A stretch of DNA of 64,000 bases, from NCBI RefSeq assembly GCF_002904295.1, contig NZ_PPHG01000057.1, positions 43,274-107,273 of the forward strand, read 5' to 3'. A program made the translations under genes and the position numbers. The notes under the pieces were generated by a model that worked only from the letters and a program-made list of their open reading frames with translations, did no database searches and was not told where the DNA came from. Source of the stretch: Amycolatopsis sp. CA-128772. Its GTDB lineage: Bacteria; Actinomycetota; Actinomycetes; Mycobacteriales; Pseudonocardiaceae. Shown here piece after piece: positions 34,276 to 44,000 of the stretch (its first letter is position 1; the number at the start of each line of letters is the position of its first letter).

Positions 34276-35973
34276 GTGGACGTGCTCTCGATCGACTTCG
34301 GGACTTCCAGCACCGTCGGTGTCCTCTCCGCCTACGGCCGCGGGCTGCGGGCCATCGAGGTCGATGGCTCGGTCACCATGTCCTCCGCCGTCTTCCTCGA
34401 CGATGACGGCTTGCTCGTCGTCGGGCAGGATGCCGGTCGGCGGGCGCGGCTTGATCCGCGCCGGTTCGAAGCGCATCCCAAGCGGCGGATCGACGAAGGC
34501 CACCTCGAACTCGGGGACACCGAGGTCGCCATCGAAGACGCCTTCGCCGCCGTTCTGCGCAGGATGGGTGAGGAAGCCCAGCGGCAGCTCGGCCACCCGC
34601 CCGCGCAGACACGGATCTCGCACCCCGCCGGCTGGGGCGCCGGCCGGCAGGACGTCCTCCGGGCCGCCGCCGTCAAGGCCGGGCTCGCCGATGTCCGGCT
34701 GATCCCCGAGCCGGTCGCCGCCGCCGCGCACTACGCCAGTCTCGGGAGCCGGGCCGGGGGGCCCATCGGTGTCTACGACCTGGGGGCCGGCACCTTCGAC
34801 TGCGCCGTCGTCGGGGTCAGCCGGCGGGGCTTCACCGTGCTCGCCGAGGACGGCCTGCCCGACCTCGGCAGCCTCGACATCGACCAGGCCCTGCTCGTCC
34901 ACATCGGCCGCTCGGTGTCGCACGCCGATCCCGCGCAGTGGCAACGTCTCCTGCGGCCGCAGACCACCGCCGACCGCCGCACCCGGCGAGCGCTGCTGCA
35001 GGACGTCCGCGACGCCAAGGAAAGCCTCTCCCGGCACGCGCAGACCCACGTGCCGATGCCCGAGCCGTTCGGGGACGTCCTCGTCCGCCGCGACGAGCTC
35101 GAGGCGCTCGTGCGGCCCAGCCTGCTGCGCAGCGCCGAACTGCTCGCCGCCACCATCCGCCGCGCCGGGCTGAGCCCCGCGCAGCTCGGCGGTGTCTACC
35201 TCGTCGGCGGGCCGAGCCGGATGCCGTTGCTGGCCACCCTGCTGGCACGGCAGCTCGGCGTCGCCCCGACCACGCAGGACCAGCCCGAGACGGCCGTCGC
35301 GTTCGGACTCCACCACGTCCCGCTGGACGCCGCCGACGACCGCACCCTGCCCGCGTTCGCCCCCGTCCGTCCGCCCGTCGCGCCGCCGCGGCCGCAGCCG
35401 TGGCAGCAGGTCCGGCAGTACGCGCCGCCTCCGCCGGAACCGCGCCGGAAACGCAAGCCCTGGTTCCTCGCCCTCGCCGTGCTCCTGGTCGCGACGATCG
35501 TGGCCACCGTCGTCGTGTTCGTCATCCAGGACCGGGCCGCGCAGGCCGCAGCGGACTGCACGCAGACCGCGCAGCGCGACCGGGCCGGGTTCACCCCGTG
35601 CCTGCGCTCGCTGGCCGGGTCCGTCCCGGATCGCGGCACCTGCAAGGAAATCGACCACCTCGGGCAGCTGCTCGGCGCCCAGGTCGCGGTCATCTGCGAC
35701 TTCACGGGCGGCAGCGTCAGCTACTACCAGGGCTTGACCGTCAAGGACTTCGAGGTGAACGCGAAGCTGCCGCCCGCGGGCAGCGCCGTCGGCCGCGGCA
35801 CCTGGGACGGCGGTGGGCTGCACGGCGAGTACGTCGCCGGTGCCGGCCGGAAATCCTCGAGCGTGCTCTTCGGCGTGGCCGAACGCCGGGTGGTAGCCAT
35901 CTACATCACGGACGACCCCAGCCGCCTCGGGGAGCTGATCGCCGGCTTCACCCGCGAGATCAAGCCGGCCTGA
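34276..35973 (+). CDS. Membrane-anchored Hsp70-like ATPase with extracytoplasmic domain
   Basis: A 565-residue protein. Residues 1-345 form an actin/Hsp70 ATPase: phosphate-1 loop SIDFGTSSTVGV, phosphate-2 loop GVYDLGAGTFDCAVV and adenosine loop VYLVGGPSRMPLL. There is no peptide-binding domain. Instead a Pro-rich linker leads to RRKRK and a membrane helix (about 394-418), then an external ~145-residue domain with four cysteines (DCTQ..PC, GTC, ICDF), probably two disulfides. GTG 34276 has GGGAGGGG seven bases before it. It is convergent with a T7SS-type cluster, only one base from the YbaB-like stop. Coupling cytosolic ATP use to an outside event is a plausible guess. Confidence 0.82.
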   Translation: MDVLSIDFGTSSTVGVLSAYGRGLRAIEVDGSVTMSSAVFLDDDGLLVVGQDAGRRARLDPRRFEAHPKRRIDEGHLELGDTEVAIEDAFAAVLRRMGEEAQRQLGHPPAQTRISHPAGWGAGRQDVLRAAAVKAGLADVRLIPEPVAAAAHYASLGSRAGGPIGVYDLGAGTFDCAVVGVSRRGFTVLAEDGLPDLGSLDIDQALLVHIGRSVSHADPAQWQRLLRPQTTADRRTRRALLQDVRDAKESLSRHAQTHVPMPEPFGDVLVRRDELEALVRPSLLRSAELLAATIRRAGLSPAQLGGVYLVGGPSRMPLLATLLARQLGVAPTTQDQPETAVAFGLHHVPLDAADDRTLPAFAPVRPPVAPPRPQPWQQVRQYAPPPPEPRRKRKPWFLALAVLLVATIVATVVVFVIQDRAAQAAADCTQTAQRDRAGFTPCLRSLAGSVPDRGTCKEIDHLGQLLGAQVAVICDFTGGSVSYYQGLTVKDFEVNAKLPPAGSAVGRGTWDGGGLHGEYVAGAGRKSSSVLFGVAERRVVAIYITDDPSRLGELIAGFTREIKPA

Positions 35974-35974
35974 C

Positions 35975-36448
35975 TCACCAGGCCCGGTCGAACCGCATCC
36001 CGCCGGCGTACCAGTCGTCGTCGGCGACCGGTCCGGTCGGCGCCTCGGCGGCCGCTGCGTCCGACGACCGGTCCTTGAGCACCTTGCCGTCCGGCTCGGC
36101 CGGCGGGGCGGCCGCGACCGGCACGGCGACCGGCACCGGCTCCGGCTCGAACTGCACCCGCCAGCGCAGCCGGTCCATCAGGTAGCCGCCGGTGCCCAGC
36201 GGCGCCAGCAGCTGCCCGGTCCGCTTCGCCGACTCGCGCTGGGCCTCGACGTACGTGCGCAGGACGGCGTCCGCGATTTCCGCCGCCGACATCCCCGATA
36301 CGGCGTCGGTGAGCCGCAGCCGGGTCAGCACGCCGTCGGTGTTGACCGACAGCGAAACCGTGCCGTCGGCGGACGTCGCCGTCGCCGACAGCGCGTCGAG
36401 CTCGGCCAGCAGGGTTTCGCGGTCCGGTTTGGCCGGACGGTCAGCCAT
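35975..36448 (-). CDS. YbaB/EbfC-family nucleoid-associated-like protein
   Basis: A 157-residue protein whose first ~95 residues follow the YbaB/EbfC pattern: a long N-terminal helix, then a sheet with GTVSLSVNTDGVLTRLRL, then a helix with VLRTYVEAQRESAKR. The remainder is a Pro/Ala-rich acidic tail. Family members bind DNA as dimers, but in actinobacteria many occur beside WXG100-type genes, where their job is unclear. The ATG overlaps the end of the upstream gene by eight bases, so they are translationally coupled. Confidence 0.75.
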   Translation of the reverse strand: MADRPAKPDRETLLAELDALSATATSADGTVSLSVNTDGVLTRLRLTDAVSGMSAAEIADAVLRTYVEAQRESAKRTGQLLAPLGTGGYLMDRLRWRVQFEPEPVPVAVPVAAAPPAEPDGKVLKDRSSDAAAAEAPTGPVADDDWYAGGMRFDRAW

Positions 36449-37502
36449 CCATCCGCTCCAGGTGACCGGCGTCCTGCGAAACCCGGCCGTCCGGCGCGAT
36501 GTCGACGTGCCGGTCGCGGACGTTCTGCTCGGTCTGCCGCGAGGTGTGGTCGGTCTCGAAGTTCGACGGGTCGAAGCTCGAGCCGGGGCTGACGTCCGGC
36601 GAGCCGGGGATCTTCGGCAGGTCGACGGCTTCGTCGCCGATGCGGTTCGCCAGCGTGCCGGCCGCCTCGCCGGCGCCGTCGCGGATCTTGGCCGCGCTGT
36701 CGAGGAAGCTCTGGTGCAGATCGAACGCGTTGTCGCCGGTGATCTCCGCCTGGTTCGCCACCATCGCACTGATCGCGCCGCCGGCGGCGTTCCCGGCCAC
36801 CAGCGCGCCGTTGGCCGCGGTGAAGATCGCCGCACCCGCGGGCGCCGCGACGCCCGCGCTGGCCACGGTCAGCAGCCCGGCGACCGCACCCGCGAACGTC
36901 GCCGCGAGCACCTTCGACATCGCGGCTTCGCGCTTGCGGGACTGGTCTTCCTGGTACTTCTTCGCCGTCTCGAGGAACGTCGTGCCGAGGTTGCTCAGGT
37001 CTTGGCGGGCCGACGCGATGGCCTCCCGCGCCGCCACGACGTCGCTCTCCAGCACGGTGATCTTGGTTTCCACCTCGGTGAAGGCGTCGGCCAGCTGGTT
37101 CAGGTACGCCTTGACGGCGTTCGCCGCGGCGCCGCGCCACACGTCGAGGAACTGCCGGGCGTCGTCGAGCTTCGGCTTCGAGTCGCGCTGCAGCTGCTTC
37201 CAGACGGCGTCGTGCTTCATGATCAGGCTCTGCAGGCCGTCGGCCGACTCGTGGTCGATGTCGGCGTCGGAGAACTCGCGGTAGATGGCGGCCGTGTCGT
37301 CCTGCATCTTCCGGAAGTTCTCGTTCGAGTCGTCGAAACCGAACAGCCAGATCTCGGTCATCCGCAGGATGTCGAGCGCGTCCAGCGCGTCGTTGGCGCC
37401 GTCCTTCAGGTCCTCGGAGACGCCGTCCAGGAGTTCCGCGCGGCGGCCGTCGCCGCTGGACATCGGTTCGGCGTCGAGGCCGGTGTCGAAGTAGCCGTCC
37501 AC
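36441..37502 (-). CDS. T7SS-associated WxG helical protein with hydrophobic middle
   Basis: A 353-residue protein. Residues ~60-190 are predicted long helices with WRG at about 121-123 (FLDVWRGAAANAVKAYLNQL), the WxG turn of ESX substrates. Residues ~200-255 are Ala/Gly-rich and hydrophobic, able to insert into a membrane. The C-terminus is polar. GTG 37502 lies just before the stop of the EspC-like gene, with a gap of four bases. This architecture (helical hairpin plus hydrophobic stretch) recalls EspA/EspB-like substrates and WXG-toxin N-domains, but no toxin domain is visible. The role is inferred from context. Confidence 0.72.
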   Translation of the reverse strand: MDGYFDTGLDAEPMSSGDGRRAELLDGVSEDLKDGANDALDALDILRMTEIWLFGFDDSNENFRKMQDDTAAIYREFSDADIDHESADGLQSLIMKHDAVWKQLQRDSKPKLDDARQFLDVWRGAAANAVKAYLNQLADAFTEVETKITVLESDVVAAREAIASARQDLSNLGTTFLETAKKYQEDQSRKREAAMSKVLAATFAGAVAGLLTVASAGVAAPAGAAIFTAANGALVAGNAAGGAISAMVANQAEITGDNAFDLHQSFLDSAAKIRDGAGEAAGTLANRIGDEAVDLPKIPGSPDVSPGSSFDPSNFETDHTSRQTEQNVRDRHVDIAPDGRVSQDAGHLERMDG

Positions 37503-37506
37503 GTCG

Positions 37507-37890
37507 TCAGTTCCCGTCCAGGCCGGCGGCGGCGCGGTTGACGTGCTGCTTCGAGTCTTCGTCGGCCTGCTCGTACAGTTCCGCGACCCGCATCAGCGCG
37601 TGGCTCGTGTCGGCGGTGGTCTGGTGCAGCTGCGCGACCAGCTTCTGGATCTTCGCGAGGTGGTCGTTGTAGGCCGCGGCGACGGCCGGCATGCCCAGCG
37701 TGCGGCCGAACGCGTTGTCGACGGGCAGCAGCCCGGCGATGCCGCCGAAGAGGCCGCTGCCGCCGCCGGCGGAGACGGGGACGTCGGTGCCGCGCAGGCC
37801 GTTCGACGCGGTTCCCGCGGCGTCGGCCGCGTCCTGCAGGGCTCCGGCCGAATCCCGCAGGTCCTGCAGGTCGGTCTCGAATCCGATCAT
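37507..37890 (-). CDS. EspC-like T7SS substrate/partner with YxxxD signal
   Basis: A 127-residue helical protein with a Gly/Pro loop in the middle (about 45-70), typical of a two-helix hairpin. Its C-terminal helix reads VAELYEQADEDSK, giving the YxxxD ESX export signal; mycobacterial EspC ends similarly with a YSEADE sequence. ATG 37890 is preferred to GTG 37893 because AGG lies six bases before it. It is the first gene of a three-gene minus-strand operon (EspC-like, WxG protein, YbaB-like). It probably pairs with the WxG protein for export. Confidence 0.75.
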   Translation of the reverse strand: MIGFETDLQDLRDSAGALQDAADAAGTASNGLRGTDVPVSAGGGSGLFGGIAGLLPVDNAFGRTLGMPAVAAAYNDHLAKIQKLVAQLHQTTADTSHALMRVAELYEQADEDSKQHVNRAAAGLDGN

Positions 37891-38052
37891 CACTCACCTT
37901 TTCTTCGGGCTGCGCGTTCCGGCCATGTAAACACCGTTCGATCACCGGCCAAGGTGGTTTGCCGGTGGTGTGCCCCAGATCACGATCGGCCCGCTGTACC
38001 GCCGAACGGGCGAATGTCGTCCGTGGCGGTGAGGTTCGGCGCTCCTACCTGC

Positions 38053-38715
38053 ATGAGCACAGTCACCGAGCCTCGTGCGCCGACCGTCCGGCGCCAGTTG
38101 CGCGAGGCGAAACGGTTCTCCTGGACGGGATTCGCGGTCACGGCCGGGGCGTCGCTGCTCGGAACGCTCGTCCCGGCCGCGATCGGGGCCGGTCCGGACG
38201 CGACGCTGATCTCCACGCTGGTCGTCACCGTGCTGGCGGCCGGCGGGTTCACGGCCCGGGACGGCAGCGCCCGCGGCATCAAGGCGCTCGCGATCGTGCT
38301 GCTGGCCACCGGCGCGCTCGTGCTGACAGTGACCGGTGTGACGGTGCTCGACCTCGTCCGCGGCCGCCCGGCGACGTTCCCCGGCGTGCCGGCGGCGCCC
38401 CCGGAGGCCCGGGTCATCGTGCCGGAGTCGGTCACCTGCGGCACGACCCCGGTGCACACGACGACGACCTGCGTGGTGGCGGTCCGCAGCGTCGGGGCGA
38501 GCGCGCTGCGGGTCAGCGGCACCGAGGTGGACAGCCCGGACTTCGCGGTGGACGCGAGCGCCTGCGTCGGCCACGACGTCGACCCGGGCCGCCGGTGCAC
38601 CCTGCTGGTCAGCTTCACCCCGGCCTGGAGCGGCGACCGGGTCGCGGACCTGACGGTCCACCACAACGTCCCGGGCCCGGCGGCGTTCGTCGAGCTCACC
38701 GGCCGCGGCGGTTAG
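38053..38715 (+). CDS. Membrane protein with extracellular Ig-like (choice-of-anchor D type) domain
   Basis: A 220-residue protein. Two hydrophobic helices lie near 25-47 and 52-72, with a third near 79-98, after a basic cytoplasmic start (RRQLREAKRFSW). The last ~105 residues form a beta-rich domain: VTCGTTPVHTTTTCVV, SPDFAVDASACVG and GRRCTLLVSFTPAWSGDRVADLTV, with cysteines that may pair. This pattern is that of ASH/HYDIN-type choice-of-anchor D domains. The function is unknown. Its stop overlaps the pcp stop on the other strand by three bases. Confidence 0.72.
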   Translation: MSTVTEPRAPTVRRQLREAKRFSWTGFAVTAGASLLGTLVPAAIGAGPDATLISTLVVTVLAAGGFTARDGSARGIKALAIVLLATGALVLTVTGVTVLDLVRGRPATFPGVPAAPPEARVIVPESVTCGTTPVHTTTTCVVAVRSVGASALRVSGTEVDSPDFAVDASACVGHDVDPGRRCTLLVSFTPAWSGDRVADLTVHHNVPGPAAFVELTGRGG

Positions 38716-39353
38716 TGCTCCGCGCCCGCGGTGACCGCCAGGTCCTCCGTCACCCGCAACGCCGTGTCCGCCAAGGCTTCCAGGGCGGCGGCGATCCGGT
38801 CCACGCCCAGTGACGGCGCCGGCTTGCCCGCGGCCGCGACCTGCTCCGGGCTGAACGGGACGTGCACGAATCCGCCGCGCACCGCCGGGAACTCCGTGGC
38901 CAGCAGGTGCATCAGGCCGTAGAACACCTGGTTGCACACGTACGTCCCGGCCGTGTGGGACACCGACGCCGGGACGCCCGCCGCGCGGATCGCCGCCACG
39001 CACGCCTTCACCGGCAGCGTCGTGAAGTAGGCCGCCGGGCCGTCCGGGACCACCGGGGCGTCCAGCGGCTGCGCGCCCGCGTTGTCCGGGATGCGGGCGT
39101 CGATCAGGTTGATCGCGACCCGCTCCGGGGTGACGTCGGAGCGCCCACCGGCCTGGCCGGCGCACACCACGAGGGCCGGCCGGTGCGCTTCGACCGCCCG
39201 CCGCAACGCGGGCAGCGATGCCGCGAACTCGCACGGCAGCTCGACCGCCGCGACGTCGTCCCGGCGCGCGGCCACCAGCGAAACCGCCTCCCACGACGGG
39301 TTCACCGGCTCGCCGCCGAACGGCGCGAACCCCGTCATCAGCACCCTCGTCAT
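38712..39353 (-). CDS. pcp: Pyroglutamyl-peptidase I
   Basis: A 213-residue cysteine peptidase (C15) that removes N-terminal pyroglutamate from peptides in the cytosol. The catalytic triad is visible: glutamate in DVTPERVAINLIDARIPDN, cysteine in HTAGTYVCNQVFYG and histidine in GGFVHVPFSPEQ. ATG 39353 is chosen because GGGAGGG lies four bases before it and the MTRVLMTGFAPFGG start is typical; the upstream in-frame ATG adds atypical sequence. It is followed upstream by an M1 peptidase gene, both on the minus strand, 69 bases apart. Confidence 0.93.
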   Translation of the reverse strand: MTRVLMTGFAPFGGEPVNPSWEAVSLVAARRDDVAAVELPCEFAASLPALRRAVEAHRPALVVCAGQAGGRSDVTPERVAINLIDARIPDNAGAQPLDAPVVPDGPAAYFTTLPVKACVAAIRAAGVPASVSHTAGTYVCNQVFYGLMHLLATEFPAVRGGFVHVPFSPEQVAAAGKPAPSLGVDRIAAALEALADTALRVTEDLAVTAGAEH

Positions 39354-39422
39354 GCACCCTCCCGATGCGAACAGCGTCGAGGCCACCCTACGTCCGCAGG
39401 GTGGCCTCGACGACGACGGCGA

Positions 39423-40856
39423 TCAGGCGGCGGGCTTGAGCCCACCCGGGAACAGGTACTGGTCCGCGGGCTTGCCGGTGCCGTACACCCACGCGTCGAA
39501 GAAGCCCTTGAGGCTCCGGTGCGCGACGAGTTCGGTGTACCGCTGGAACTCCTGCATGCTCGCGTTCCCGCCGCGGTGCAGCGACGGCCACGTCTTCAGC
39601 ACGAAGGCGAACGCCGGCTGCCCGATGTAGTTGCGCAGCGCGTGCAGCATCAGCGGGCCCTTCGAGTACACGTAGGTGAACTCGTTGCCGGCACCCATGT
39701 CGTAGAGCTTGCCGTCCCAGAACCTCGCGGACGCCTTCTTGACGTCGGCCGCGTACTGCTTGTTCAGGTCGACGCCCTCCTTCGCCTCGTCCCACAGCCA
39801 CTCGGCGTAGGAGGCGAAGCACTCGTTGAGGCAGACGTCGCGCCAGTGCGCGACCGCGACCGAGTCGCCGTACCACTGGTGGGCGTTCTCGTGGACGATC
39901 GTCGGGACCGTGCCGGCCCAGCCCGCGGAGTAGATCGGCCGGCTCATCGTCTCCAGCGAGAAGCCGATCTCCTCGTTGAGGAAGATGCCGCCCGCCGCGT
40001 CGATCGGGTACGGGCCGAACTTCGACTCGAGGAAGTCGAGGATTTCCGGCAGCCGCGCTTCGGCCTGCTTCGTCGCATCGGGGACGCCGGGGGCGTACGC
40101 GCTCACGACCGGGGTGCCGTCCTTGCGCTGCCGGCGGTCGAAGGTCCACTTGTCGATCGCGACCGTCGTCATGTACGGCACGATCGGCGTTTCCTCGGCC
40201 CACACGTGCGTGGTGCCGCCGGGCGCCTTGACCGAGCCGCGCTCGCGGCCGTTGGCGATCACACCCCACTCGTCGGGCACGGTGATCGCCAGGTGGAAGG
40301 TGGCCTTGTCGAGCGGGGTGTCGTTGACCGGGTACCAGGTGGTGGCCGACTTCGGCTCGCCGGCGACGAACGCGCCGCCCGCCTTGGCGTACTGCCAGCC
40401 GTTGGCACCGAGCGACGGGTCGCTGATCGGCGCGGGCACGCCGTGGTAGGCGATCGCGACCTTGAAGTTCTGGCCCCGCCACAGCGCCCGCGCCGGCGTG
40501 ATGACCAGCTCGTGGTCGCCGGTCCGGGCGAACTTCGCGTCCCGGCCGTCGACCTTCACCGAGTCGACGGTCAGGCCGCGCAGGTCCAGGTCGAACGAGC
40601 TGAGCGACTGCGTCGCCCGCGCGGTGATGTCCTGGCGGCCGGTGAGCTGGTGCGACGCCGGGTCGTAGCCGACCTTGAGGTTGTAGTCGGCGACGTCGTA
40701 GCCGCCGTTGCCGTCCTGCGGGTAGTAGCTGTCGCCCGCGCCGTCGCTGCCGGGCTTGGCCGGGCCCCAGCCGTCGCCCGCCGCGGCGACACCGGCGCCG
40801 AGGCAGAGACTGGCGACCACGGCGGCCGCCACCACGACCGGTTTCTGTCCCCTCAT
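39423..40856 (-). CDS. Secreted M1-family metallopeptidase
   Basis: A 477-residue protein with a Sec signal peptide (VVVAAAVVASLCLGAGVAAAG, cleavage near residue 27). The M1 zinc site H322-ExxH326-x18-E345 is intact (HENAHQW..LNECF). Where M1 aminopeptidases have the GxMEN exopeptidase loop, this one has FSLETMSRP, so a different end-group preference is possible. It lacks the large ERAP-type C-terminal domain. A paralogue with a lipoprotein signal lies at 49678-51084. ATG 40856 is preferred because the longer reading adds non-signal sequence. It diverges from the AfsR-like gene. Confidence 0.88.
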   Translation of the reverse strand: MRGQKPVVVAAAVVASLCLGAGVAAAGDGWGPAKPGSDGAGDSYYPQDGNGGYDVADYNLKVGYDPASHQLTGRQDITARATQSLSSFDLDLRGLTVDSVKVDGRDAKFARTGDHELVITPARALWRGQNFKVAIAYHGVPAPISDPSLGANGWQYAKAGGAFVAGEPKSATTWYPVNDTPLDKATFHLAITVPDEWGVIANGRERGSVKAPGGTTHVWAEETPIVPYMTTVAIDKWTFDRRQRKDGTPVVSAYAPGVPDATKQAEARLPEILDFLESKFGPYPIDAAGGIFLNEEIGFSLETMSRPIYSAGWAGTVPTIVHENAHQWYGDSVAVAHWRDVCLNECFASYAEWLWDEAKEGVDLNKQYAADVKKASARFWDGKLYDMGAGNEFTYVYSKGPLMLHALRNYIGQPAFAFVLKTWPSLHRGGNASMQEFQRYTELVAHRSLKGFFDAWVYGTGKPADQYLFPGGLKPAA

Positions 40857-41002
40857 GAACGCTCCTGTCCGTGTCGGTGGACCTCGCCCGCAACGTATCG
40901 CCACGATCGGGTGAACCGGACGATCGCGTCGCATTTGTCCGGATAATCAGCACTTACGTCGGCCCGCCCCGGCGGCGGGCGTGCGTCTGGAAAGCTGGAC
41001 GC

Positions 41003-44000
41003 ATGCGCGTTGCGCTGCTGGGCCCGCTGCGGGCGGCGGAAGACGACGGCACGCCGATCGACATCGGCGGCGCCCGCCTCCGCATGCTCCTGGCCAGGCT
41101 GGCGCTGGACGCCGGGCGCGCGGTGCCCGCCGACGCGCTGGTCGACGGGCTCTGGGGTGCCGAACCGCCGGCCGACGCGGCCAACGCCCTCCAGTCGCTG
41201 GTGTCCCGCCTGCGGAAGGCCCTGCCGGTGGCCGTCGAATCCGGGCCGGGCGGCTACCGGCTCGCGGTGGCGGCCGGGGACGTCGACGCCGAGCGGTTCG
41301 AACGCCTCGCCGCCGACGGCCGCCGCGAGCTGGCCGCGGGCCGCGACGCGCGCGCCGCCGACCTGCTCACCGAGGCCCTCGCGCTGTGGCAGGGCGCCGC
41401 CCTCGCCGACGTCCTGGACGCGCCGTTCGCGCCCGCGCCGGCCCGGCGGCTCACCGCCCTGCGGGCCGAGGCGGCCGAGGACCGGTTCGAAGCACTGGTC
41501 CGGCTGGGCGAGCACGCCGCCGTCCTGGCCGACCTGGCCGCGGCGGCCGACGCCGACCCGCTGCGCGAACGGCTCGCCGGCCTGCGGATCCGCGCGTTGT
41601 GCGCGGCCGGGCGGCAGTCGGAGGCGCTGGCCGTCTACGCCGGGATCCGCCGCACCCTGGCCGACCAGCTCGGCGTCGACCCCTCGGCCGAGCTGCAGGA
41701 GGTCCACGTCGCCGCGCTGCGCGGCGAGTTCGCGCCGCCGTCGCCGGTGGCCGACCGGCTGCCCACCCGGCTGACCACGTTCATCGGCCGTGACGACGAG
41801 CTCAAGCTGCTGGCCGAGCTGCTCGGCTCCGCCCGGCTCGTCACCCTGGCCGGGCCCGGCGGGGCGGGCAAGACCCGCCTGGCCACCGAAGCGGCGTCGC
41901 GGCACCCGGCGCACCAGCAGGGCCGCGTCTGGTTCGCCGCGCTGGCCGGCGTCCGCGACCCCGACGACGTCGCCGGCGCGCTGCTCGGCGCGCTGGAGGT
42001 GCGTGAGATCCGCACGGAGACCGAGATCAACCGCCGTCCGCCGGACCCGGTGGAACAGGCCGTCGAGGTGCTCGGCGGCGCGGAAGCGCTGCTGGTGCTG
42101 GACAACTGCGAGCACGTCGTCGACGCCGCCGCCCGGCTGGCCGACGCCCTGCTGCAGCGGGCGCCGAAGCTGCGGATCCTGGCGACCAGCCGCGAGCCGC
42201 TGGCCATCACCGGGGAGGCGTTGTGCCCGCTGGGCCCGCTGCCGGTGCCCGCGGAACGCGCCGCGCCCGCGGAGGCCGCCGAACTCGACTCGACCCGGCT
42301 GTTCCTCGACCGGGCGGCCGCGGTCCGGCCCGACTTCGTGCTGGACGAGTCCACTGTGGACAAGGTCGGCGAGATCTGCCGCCGGCTCGACGGGATGCCG
42401 CTGGCGCTCGAGCTGGCCGCGGCGCGGCTGCGGTCGATGACCGTGGCCCAGATCGCCGGCCGGCTCGGCGACCGCTTCCGGCTGCTCACCTCGGGCAGCC
42501 GCACCGCCCTGCCGCGGCAGCGGACGCTGCGCGCGGTCGTCGAATGGAGCTGGGACCTGCTGACCGAGGCCGAGCTGGTGCTGGCCCGGCGGCTCGCGGT
42601 CTTCAGCGGCGGTGCCGAGCTGGCGGCGATCGAGGCCGTCTGCGCGGACGAGCGGCTGCCCGCCGCCGACGTGCCGTACGTGCTCGGCAGCCTGGTCGAG
42701 AAGTCCATAGTGGACACTCTGGACGCCGCGAGCGGCGAGCCGCGGTACCGGATGCTCGAGACGCTGCGCGCGTACGCCACCGAGCGGCTGGTGGAGTCGG
42801 GCGAGCACGACCGGACGCGCCGGGTGATGGCGGCCTACTACGCCGAGTTCGCCCAGTGGCTGGAGCCGACGCTGCGCACCGCTGAGCAGCTGTCGGCCAT
42901 CGACGCGTTCGAAGCCGAGAGCGCGAACATGATCGCGGCCCTGCGCGGGGCGATCGAGATGTCCGATGTGGACAACGCGGTCGCGCTGCTGGACGGGATG
43001 TTCTGGTACCTCACCATCCTCGGCCAGGGCGGCCGGGTGGGCAGCCTGATCCGCGACACCCTCGCGTTCGGCGACCGGCTGCCGCCCGAGGTCCACGCCG
43101 CCTACCGGGCGCTCGTCTACCTGATGGACGCGGTCCCGGTGCGGTCGGACCGCGACGAGATCATGCAGCTGGTCGACGACTGCGTGCGCACCGGCGCGGT
43201 CGACCACTACCCGGGACTCGCGGTCGCGCTGCCGATGCTGGCGTTCCTCGGCGGCGATCGCGAGGTCGCCGTCCGCGAGGTGCGCCGCGCCGAGCAGCAC
43301 GCGGACGCGTGGACCCGGGCCGGCGGGTACTGGGTGGACAGCTTCCTGCTGGACGACATCGGTGACGTCGAAGGCGCCGACCGGGCGCGCGACCTGGCCC
43401 ACGCCGGGTTCGAGGCCGTCGGCGACCGCTGGGGGATCGCGATGACGCTGAGCTTCAAGGCGTACGCGGTGTCCCAGGACGGCGACAGCGCGCAGGCCAT
43501 CGAGATCTACCAGCGCGGCCTGGCGCTTTCGATGGAGCTGCGGTCGCACGAGGACGCCGTGCAGCACTGGTGGCGGCTGGCCGTCGAGCACGCGCGCGCC
43601 GGGGACTTCGCCGCGGCCTGGCGCGACCAGGAGGCGGCGGAGCGCTACGGCCGGGACATCACCAACCCGCAGCAGCGCGCCATCCTGATGTTCGGCCGGC
43701 TCGAGCTGCTGCTGCGCACCGGCGAGCTGGCGGAGGCCCGGGAGCTGCTCGACCGCGTCGCGAAACTCGGCGGCGACGACTGGTTCCCCGGCGGCATCGG
43801 CGACGAGTGGGTCCACGCGTTCGAGGCGCGGCTCCTGCTGGCCCACGGCCACGTCGACGAGGCGGAACCGCACGCCGCCGTGGCGATCCGCGCCACCAAC
43901 CAGCGCGGCGACATGCCGGACATGGCGGGGTCGGTGGAACTGCTGGCGATGATCCGCGCGCGCCAGGGCCGCACCGAGACGGCGGCGCGGGTGCTGGCGG

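Noticed and set aside
31110..34313. 1067-codon minus-strand frame over clpC
   Set aside because: clpC is one of the most certain genes here; the reverse frame is compositional.
36441..37502. Polymorphic toxin with a WXG-type N-domain
   Set aside because: The protein has the WxG helical part, but its C-terminus is short and polar with no toxin motif, and no immunity-like gene follows.
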